Source of the DNA: Gemmatimonadota bacterium
GTDB lineage: Bacteria > Gemmatimonadota > Gemmatimonadetes > Gemmatimonadales > Gemmatimonadaceae
NCBI GenBank assembly: GCA_028287205.1
Contig: JAQBQC010000200.1
Span: forward strand, 1-10,969
Direction: 5' to 3'
Length of the DNA stretch: 10,969 nt
Below, piece by piece: positions 6,354 through 10,969 of this stretch. The notes under the pieces were generated by a model. It was not told the origin of the DNA. It did no database searches and saw only the letters and a list, made by a program, of their open reading frames with translations. A program made the position numbers and the translations under genes. Within the stretch, counting starts at the first letter, position 1. Each line of letters begins with the position of its first letter.

Positions 6354-7757
6354 ATGATGAAGAAACGCACGCTCGCGATCGCCGCGACCTTGTTGGGCCT
6401 GGCGAGTACAGGATGTAACAATTTTCTTACCGGCGACAAGCTGTCCAACAACCCGAACGTTCCAACCAATGCCAGCCCGGACCAACTGTTTGTCGGGGTG
6501 CAGGTGGCGACCATGGCGACATGGGAATCGTTCCCAATGAATCTGCTGCCGATCTGGGCCCAGCAAATAAACGGGGGAGCGCGGCAGGGGTTGAATTGGT
6601 CTCAGTATCAGGCGGGCACGGACAATTTCGCCTCGGATTTACTTTGGAATTCGTTCTACGGACCGGGTGGGCTCGCTGATATTCGACGCATCGTCGCAGG
6701 CGCCACGACGGACGGCAACCTCAAGCTCGTTGGCGAAGCCAAGGTGTTGGAAGCCCTCTATGAAGGAACCGCGGCGGACATTTGGGGAGACGTGCCGTAC
6801 GATTCGGCTGGAACCGCCCTCCCGAAATTCGACACGCAGGCGGCCGTGTACGCGCACGTTCAGGCCACTCTCGATACTGCAATCAGCGACCTCGCCGGTG
6901 CGGGAGGGGGTGCCACGAACGACTTTTTCTTCAATAATGATGCTGCTGCCTGGACCGCCGCTGCACACACGCTCAAGGCCCGGTTCTACATGCACACCGC
7001 GGAAAAGAGCGACCTCTCATACGATCCCACGATCCTCCAGAATGTCCTGACCGAAACCGCAAGTGGCATTGCGGACACGGGTTCGAGTCTGGAAACCAAG
7101 CACTCGGACGCCAATCTCGAACAGAATCTCTTCTTCCAGTACTACGCTGGACTTCGGCAGGGAGATTTGGCGCCGTCGCAACTTCACATCAATCTCGCGA
7201 ACCAACTGCACGATCCGGATGTGCTCACAGAAGACTATTCCCAGAACACCAACGGACAGTACGTTGGAACCAGCGCGGGAGTGCCGGCACCGAACAATGC
7301 TTCGGATTTCGGCGTGACCCCGACGAGGTCGCTGGTCATCGCTTCCTATACTGAGAACATTCTTCTGAGCGCTGAAGCGCACTATCGCCTGGGTCAAACG
7401 GGAACTGCCTTGACGGAGCTCAACACCGAGCACGCAGCGTACGGTGACGGTCCGACTCCGATTCCCGGGGTTACGAACGGACTACTCATTGCAATCCTGG
7501 AGGAGAAATACGTACGGGATTTCTTGGATCCCAACGTTCTCTTCGACTATCTGCGCACGTGCGTGCCTAATGTGCAACTTCCAGTAGGCCATGGTGGCGT
7601 CTTGTCGGTCCCGGCGCGAATGCTGTACGGGTTTACGGAGCAAACGGCGAATCCGAACATCCCAGCTGATCCGATTGCGAACGCCAATTGGCCGAAGCAT
7701 CCGACCGATCCGTCGGGTGCTGTGTGTGCGGGACAGGCGCAACGGACGGGACCTTAA
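6354..7757 (+). CDS. SusD/RagB-family surface lipoprotein (SusD-like_2 type)
   Basis: A 467-residue protein starting at the ATG at 6354 (MMKKRTLA) after a GAGGA ribosome site (6340-6344). The lipoprotein signal ends at C21 in ASTGCNNF, a slightly unusual lipobox with Ser at -3. The mature start (CNNFLTGDKLSNNPNVPTNA) and the motif GEAKVLEALYEGTAADIWGDVP (from about residue 127) are typical of SusD-like proteins. Later segments such as TENILLSAEAHYRLGQTGTA fit the TPR-like helical scaffold, and EEKYVRDFLDPNVLFDYLR fits the conserved C-terminal region. It would sit on the cell surface and act as the substrate-binding lid over the SusC barrel. It follows SusC by 19 bases and is surely in the same operon. 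Confidence 0.93.
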   Translation: MMKKRTLAIAATLLGLASTGCNNFLTGDKLSNNPNVPTNASPDQLFVGVQVATMATWESFPMNLLPIWAQQINGGARQGLNWSQYQAGTDNFASDLLWNSFYGPGGLADIRRIVAGATTDGNLKLVGEAKVLEALYEGTAADIWGDVPYDSAGTALPKFDTQAAVYAHVQATLDTAISDLAGAGGGATNDFFFNNDAAAWTAAAHTLKARFYMHTAEKSDLSYDPTILQNVLTETASGIADTGSSLETKHSDANLEQNLFFQYYAGLRQGDLAPSQLHINLANQLHDPDVLTEDYSQNTNGQYVGTSAGVPAPNNASDFGVTPTRSLVIASYTENILLSAEAHYRLGQTGTALTELNTEHAAYGDGPTPIPGVTNGLLIAILEEKYVRDFLDPNVLFDYLRTCVPNVQLPVGHGGVLSVPARMLYGFTEQTANPNIPADPIANANWPKHPTDPSGAVCAGQAQRTGP

Positions 7758-7772
7758 GCATCGTGGTCACCT

Positions 7773-7814
7773 CCGCTCGATCGCCGTTAGGGTCGAGCGG
7801 GCGGTGTGCCGCTC
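7773..7814 (+). promoter_or_regulatory. Two mutually exclusive hairpins between SusD and Ig-lipoprotein genes
   Basis: In the 141-base gap there is a perfect 8-bp inverted repeat, CCGCTCGA (7773-7780)/TCGAGCGG (7793-7800), with a 12-base loop. Its right arm also pairs as GAGCGG (7795-7800) with CCGCTC (7809-7814), so only one hairpin can form at a time. There is no T tract, so this is not an intrinsic terminator. It could act in mRNA processing or stability, lowering or separating expression of the downstream gene. Confidence 0.35.
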
Positions 7815-7898
7815 CGCGCGGGGAGAAGACACACGCGTCTGAGCTTAGAGCCCCGACAACCCTCCGCACCCACCACTTCGTCTCTGGGAGCTACACTC

Positions 7899-8288
7899 AT
7901 GTATAGAACAATGTCGATGCTGGGCGCAGTCGCTGCCATGGCAGTTTTGGCATGCTCGCCTACGGATCGCAAATTCATCACAGGCACCAATGAGTTCACA
8001 TCCGTCGCGGTTGCGCTCGATCCCGCTTCCGCAACCGTGGCGGAAGGTGACTCGGCTGCCTTGACCACAACGGTAACACTCGTTCCGCAGGGAACGGTGG
8101 TCCCCAACGGTTCTTTGAACGTTCAGTACGCGTTCAGCAATCCTGACGTCGCTCACATCAATGACAGCGGCTTCATTCAGGGAGATGCCGCCGGCACGAC
8201 AACGCTGACGGCTACGTACACGGATCCGAGTCACAATTTCGCGACGACGACGTCGAACGTCGTCACGATTACCGTCGACGCTCCGTAG
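7899..8288 (+). CDS. Small lipoprotein with one bacterial Ig-like (BIG2-like) domain
   Basis: A 129-residue protein starting at the ATG at 7899, with GGGAG (7886-7890) eight bases upstream. The signal MYRTMSMLGAVAAMAVLAC carries a good lipobox (VLAC, C19). The mature part is one domain: VAVALDPASATVAEGDSAAL, then YAFSNPDVAHINDSGFIQG, then AAGTTTLTATYTD, ending VVTITVDAP. The 'V.L.P..A.V..G....L' opening, the 'S.P.VA.I...G...G...GT.T.TAT' middle and the final 'V.ITV' strand are the pattern of bacterial Ig-like group 2 domains. It follows SusD in the same direction and before the same terminator, so it is probably co-transcribed. It may be a third surface component of the uptake system, in the position held by SusE/SusF-type proteins elsewhere, although no homology to those is seen. 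Confidence 0.82.
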   Translation: MYRTMSMLGAVAAMAVLACSPTDRKFITGTNEFTSVAVALDPASATVAEGDSAALTTTVTLVPQGTVVPNGSLNVQYAFSNPDVAHINDSGFIQGDAAGTTTLTATYTDPSHNFATTTSNVVTITVDAP

Positions 8289-8321
8289 TCGTTCCTCGCG
8301 TCGGTACAAGAAGCGATGTCA

Positions 8322-8356
8322 AAAAGCGCCCGATCGGATTCCGATCGGGCGCTTTT
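8322..8356. terminator. Long perfect bidirectional terminator between convergent operons
   Basis: AAAAGCGCCCGATCGG (8322-8337) and CCGATCGGGCGCTTTT (8341-8356) are perfect reverse complements of 16 bases with a 3-base loop (ATT). The A run on one side and T run on the other make it work as an intrinsic terminator in both directions. It lies between the end of the Ig-lipoprotein gene (+) and the end of the M23 gene (-), as expected for convergent genes. Confidence 0.95.
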
Positions 8357-8379
8357 CATTTGGCGTCGCCGTCGCTACG

Positions 8380-9267
8380 TCAGTCCGGAATCGCGCCTTC
8401 GGGGAGCACGTACGTCAGCGGATCGACGACCTTTCCGTTCACGTGGATCTCGTAGTGCACGTGCGGGCCCGTCGAAAGGCCGGTGCTGCCGACGTTGGCG
8501 ATGATCTGGCCGCGCTTCACCTTCTGCCCCGGGCGCACCACGATCTTCGAGCAGTGTGCGTACTTGGTGACGATGCCATCGCCGTGATCGATCTCCAGCA
8601 CGTTCCCGTATCCCGTCTCCCATGTCACGCGCTGCACGACTCCGCCCGCGGGGGCGACAATCGGCGCGCCCATTGGCGCGCTCACGTCGATCCCTTCGTG
8701 CGGACGGGCGTAGTGGAGAATGGGATGGAATCGTGAGAGGCTGAAGTTGCTCGACAGCCAACCCGCCGTGGGCATGATCGACGGGATCCGCGCCATCTTC
8801 TCGCTGTTGTGCGCCAGCGTTCCCGACACCTCGGCGAAGCTCGCCGCGAGTGAGTTCGCGCGCTTGATCATGCCATCGATGTCGCTGGAGGTGCTGACGG
8901 TCATCTCGCTCACCCGGCCGATGGCGAGGGTGGGACCGCTGCTGTCGCCGTGCGCGGAGTCCGTAGAGAGTCCAGCCAGGAGGCGAATCTGCTGATCGCG
9001 GTGCGTGATCGCGCGAAGGGTGTCGTCGAGGCTGTCGAGGCGTGCCTGGATGAGCGAGACGTTGCCGAGCAGGCTGCGGTCGTCGTTGTGTCGGAGCTTG
9101 AGCGCCACGTGGCTGAGCGCAACACCCACGCCCATCGCCGCTACGAGTCCGACTGCGCTCGCGCAGATCGCGAGGCGTTTGATCAGTGATTCAGAGAGCG
9201 AGATGCTGCGGGGAGAGTCCGAGCCGTGCGGCACAACGAGAAAGGTCCAGCGGCGCTGAGGCGGCAT
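8380..9267 (-). CDS. Membrane-anchored M23-family zinc metallopeptidase
   Basis: A 295-residue protein. The ATG at 9267 is preceded by GGAG with good spacing; the frame stays open to a GTG at 9345, but that start has no ribosome site at proper distance. Layout: a short cytoplasmic N-terminus (MPPQRRWTFLVVP), one transmembrane helix (about 32-52, LAICASAVGLVAAMGVGVALS), a helical, probably coiled-coil stalk (about 60-160), and a C-terminal M23/LytM domain (about 170-290). The catalytic set is complete: H190 and D194 in PHEGID, H238 in KYAHC, and H269/H271 in TGPHVHYEIH. This is the layout of periplasmic cell-wall endopeptidases or of envelope scaffold proteins with an active LytM domain. It follows metG on the same strand after 153 bases. 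No strong promoter is seen in that gap, so it may be read from either. Confidence 0.92.
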   Translation of the reverse strand: MPPQRRWTFLVVPHGSDSPRSISLSESLIKRLAICASAVGLVAAMGVGVALSHVALKLRHNDDRSLLGNVSLIQARLDSLDDTLRAITHRDQQIRLLAGLSTDSAHGDSSGPTLAIGRVSEMTVSTSSDIDGMIKRANSLAASFAEVSGTLAHNSEKMARIPSIMPTAGWLSSNFSLSRFHPILHYARPHEGIDVSAPMGAPIVAPAGGVVQRVTWETGYGNVLEIDHGDGIVTKYAHCSKIVVRPGQKVKRGQIIANVGSTGLSTGPHVHYEIHVNGKVVDPLTYVLPEGAIPD

Positions 9268-9420
9268 ACGGCTCTCCGAAAGGTCCCGACATCCCTGCGT
9301 TGAAAAGACGGTCGCCCAGTGAGTTCGGTCACGCTGGTTGGACACCTTTCGGGTGGCAATTCGGAGTCGTCGTGCGCTGCCGTCAAGCGATTGTGTCGTA
9401 GTGACTTATGGTGCAACAAA

Positions 9421-10953
9421 TTATGCCGGCGCGGGTGCCTCTCGCGGGAAGAGTGGCGCGCCTTTGGTCACCTTCCAGCCGCCTGGGTCGAGCGTGTGCA
9501 ATGCGGACAGCCGCTGGTCTGCGACGGCGCCTGGTGCGCCCAGCTGCTCCCATACTGCCTGTGCCTTGGTGGGCATGAAGGGCGCGAGGAGAACGGTCTC
9601 GATCGCGAGCTTCCGCGCGAGCGTGGCGAGCGTCTCGTCGAGCGCAAACGCAGCCTCGGGATCGCGCGCGAGCTTCCATGGCGCCTGCAGTGCCACGTAC
9701 TCGTTCGCTCCGTCCACGTTGCGAAAAACCGCTTCGAGTCCCTCGTGCAGCAGATGGGCATCCATCGCTTCGCGATACTCGGCGATGTCTCGACTGTCGT
9801 TCTCGTAAGCGTCGTTGACCTGCAATCGCGGCACGACGCCATCGCGGTATTTCTCGATCATCGCGATCGTGCGACTCGCGAGATTGCCGTAGCCGTTCGC
9901 GAGGTCCGATGTGTAGCGCTCCTCGAAGCGCTCCCACGAGAAGTTCCCGTCCGCATCGAACGGGATTTCGCGCATCAGAAAATATCGGAACGCATCGGGG
10001 CCGAAGCGGTCGATCGCCTCGCTCAGCTCGAGCTTTACACCGGCGCTCTTGCTGAAGCGCTCGCCGCCCAGGTTCACGAAGCCGTGCGCCCAGATCCGCT
10101 CCGGGAGCGGAAGCCCCGCGGCCTGCAGCATCGCGGGCCAGATCACGGAGTGAAAGCGCGTGATGTCCTTGCCGATCACGTGCAGCTGCGCAGGCCAGTG
10201 CTGGCGCGGCTCGGCGCCCGGAAAGCCCGTAGCCGTGAGATAGTTCGGCAGCGCGTCGAACCACACGTACGTCGTCTGCACCTCGCCGTCGCTCGTGGGG
10301 CGAGGGAAGGGCACGCCCCACGCGAGCCGCGCGCGACTCGCCGATACGTCGTCGAGTCCCTGCTGCAGGAGACTGAGAATCTCGTTCCGCCGGGAGGTTG
10401 GCTCGAGAAAGTCTTCGTGTTTCGCGAAGTGGTCGAGCAGAAAGTCCCGGTACGCGCTCAGCCGGAAGAACCAGTTCCGCTCCTCCACCCACTCCAGCAC
10501 ACGTGTCGGATGCAGCACGCAGCGGCCGTCGACGATCTCGTTCTCCTGCTTGAACGACTCGCATCCGACGCAGTAGTAGCCCTCGTACGACTTCTCGTAG
10601 AAGTCGCTCGGGCTGCGCTCGAAAATGCGCTCGATCAGCGCCTGTACGCCGTGCTTGTGCGCGGGCGCCGTGGTGCGGATGAACTGATCGTTCGAGATGC
10701 CGAGCCTGCGCCACATCGCCTGGAACGTCTCCGCCACCTCGTCCACGAGCGCCTGCGGCGTGAGCCCGCGATCCGCCGCGGTCTGCGCGACCTTCTGGCC
10801 ATGCTCGTCCATCCCGATCAGGAACCACACCTGCTCGCCGAGCATGCGGTGATAGCGGGCGATGACATCGGCGCCGATCTTCTCGAATGCGTGGCCTAGA
10901 TGGGGGTCGCCGTTGGCGTAGTCGATCGCGGTGGTGAGGTAGTACTCCGCCAC
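9421..10953 (-). CDS. metG: Methionyl-tRNA synthetase
   Basis: A 510-residue enzyme that charges tRNA-Met with methionine in the cytoplasm. Class I signatures are clear: PHLGH (residues 17-21, the HIGH motif) and RFSKS (299-303, the KMSKS motif). A zinc knuckle Cys128-x2-Cys131...Cys145-x2-His148 (in YYCVGC and RCVLH) marks the single-knuckle type known from Thermus. Other family blocks seen are LIGMDEHGQKV, TTYVWFDALPNYL and IGKDITRFHSVIWPAML. The C-terminus stops at the end of the anticodon-binding region (KGAPLFPR) with no added tRNA-binding OB-fold domain. The GTG at 10953 is chosen because the protein begins MAEYYLTTAIDYANGDPH like other MetRS and because GGAAGG lies 8 bases upstream. 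The frame is open to the window edge, but a longer start is unlikely. Confidence 0.97.
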   Translation of the reverse strand: MAEYYLTTAIDYANGDPHLGHAFEKIGADVIARYHRMLGEQVWFLIGMDEHGQKVAQTAADRGLTPQALVDEVAETFQAMWRRLGISNDQFIRTTAPAHKHGVQALIERIFERSPSDFYEKSYEGYYCVGCESFKQENEIVDGRCVLHPTRVLEWVEERNWFFRLSAYRDFLLDHFAKHEDFLEPTSRRNEILSLLQQGLDDVSASRARLAWGVPFPRPTSDGEVQTTYVWFDALPNYLTATGFPGAEPRQHWPAQLHVIGKDITRFHSVIWPAMLQAAGLPLPERIWAHGFVNLGGERFSKSAGVKLELSEAIDRFGPDAFRYFLMREIPFDADGNFSWERFEERYTSDLANGYGNLASRTIAMIEKYRDGVVPRLQVNDAYENDSRDIAEYREAMDAHLLHEGLEAVFRNVDGANEYVALQAPWKLARDPEAAFALDETLATLARKLAIETVLLAPFMPTKAQAVWEQLGAPGAVADQRLSALHTLDPGGWKVTKGAPLFPREAPAPA

Positions 10954-10969
10954 GCTATTCGCCTTCCGG

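Noticed and set aside
9268..9420. Possible - strand promoter between metG and the membrane M23 gene (TTGACG near 9393-9398)
   Set aside because: The -35-like box is good, but no acceptable -10 box stands at 16-18 bases; other pairs (TTGTTG with CACAAT) are weak. Not enough to call.
9319..10899. A 526-codon open frame on the + strand opposite metG
   Set aside because: It mirrors the metG coding frame, has an Arg/Leu/Val/Glu-rich composition without domains or signal, and arises from the high GC content. metG on the other strand has all class I synthetase motifs.
10955..10969. Possible end of an upstream - strand gene (TAG at 10955-10957, one base before the metG GTG)
   Set aside because: Only four codons lie in the window, too few to claim a gene, although such tight spacing would fit an operon.
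1..10969. tRNA or rRNA genes, CRISPR arrays, insertion sequences, attachment sites
   Set aside because: No cloverleaf-like sequence, regularly spaced repeats, transposase or integrase frames, or terminal inverted repeats were seen on either strand.

Overview
The window looks like a piece of a GC-rich, Gram-negative chromosome, most likely Gemmatimonadota (inference, from protein style; no database search was possible). The reasons are: four clear lipoprotein signals with good lipoboxes and two more with non-canonical ones; a full SusC/SusD-type outer-membrane pair outside an AT-rich Bacteroidota setting; purine-rich Shine-Dalgarno sites before most starts; and a classical TTGACA-N17-TATTCT promoter in front of the SusC gene, where Bacteroidota would use a different promoter type and usually lack strong Shine-Dalgarno sites.

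Region 1 (1-2737, + strand) is a compact envelope cluster. It holds the glycine-rich C-terminal end of a TPM-domain (YgcG-like) membrane protein, a nucleotidyltransferase-fold protein with an altered active-site motif, a small lipoprotein with an AgmX/PglI (TonB-C-like) domain that overlaps it by 4 bases, a LemA-family lipoprotein, and an M23 metallopeptidase lipoprotein. The LemA frame has no stop after its conserved domain and runs about 250 bases out of frame into the M23 gene. A terminator-like hairpin with a T tract sits inside the M23 signal-peptide codons.

Region 2 (2738-8288, + strand) is a nutrient-uptake operon. It has a sigma70-type promoter, a structured leader of about 230 nt with a possible coupled leader peptide, a SusC/RagA TonB-dependent transporter, a SusD/RagB-type surface lipoprotein, and a small lipoprotein with one bacterial Ig-like domain. 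There is no carbohydrate enzyme, protease, sigma or anti-sigma gene beside it, so the substrate cannot be read from context. A long perfect bidirectional terminator (8322-8356) closes it.

Region 3 (8380-10953, - strand) converges on that terminator. It has methionyl-tRNA synthetase (metG, one-zinc-knuckle type) followed by an inner-membrane-anchored M23 peptidase with all catalytic residues.

Most of the content is ordinary family biology. The parts worth a second look are regulatory or structural: the LemA/M23 junction, the SusC leader with its ATGA-coupled small ORF and upstream direct repeats, and the paired alternative hairpins between the SusD and Ig-lipoprotein genes. I see no clear evidence for a new defence, mobile or RNA-guided system.
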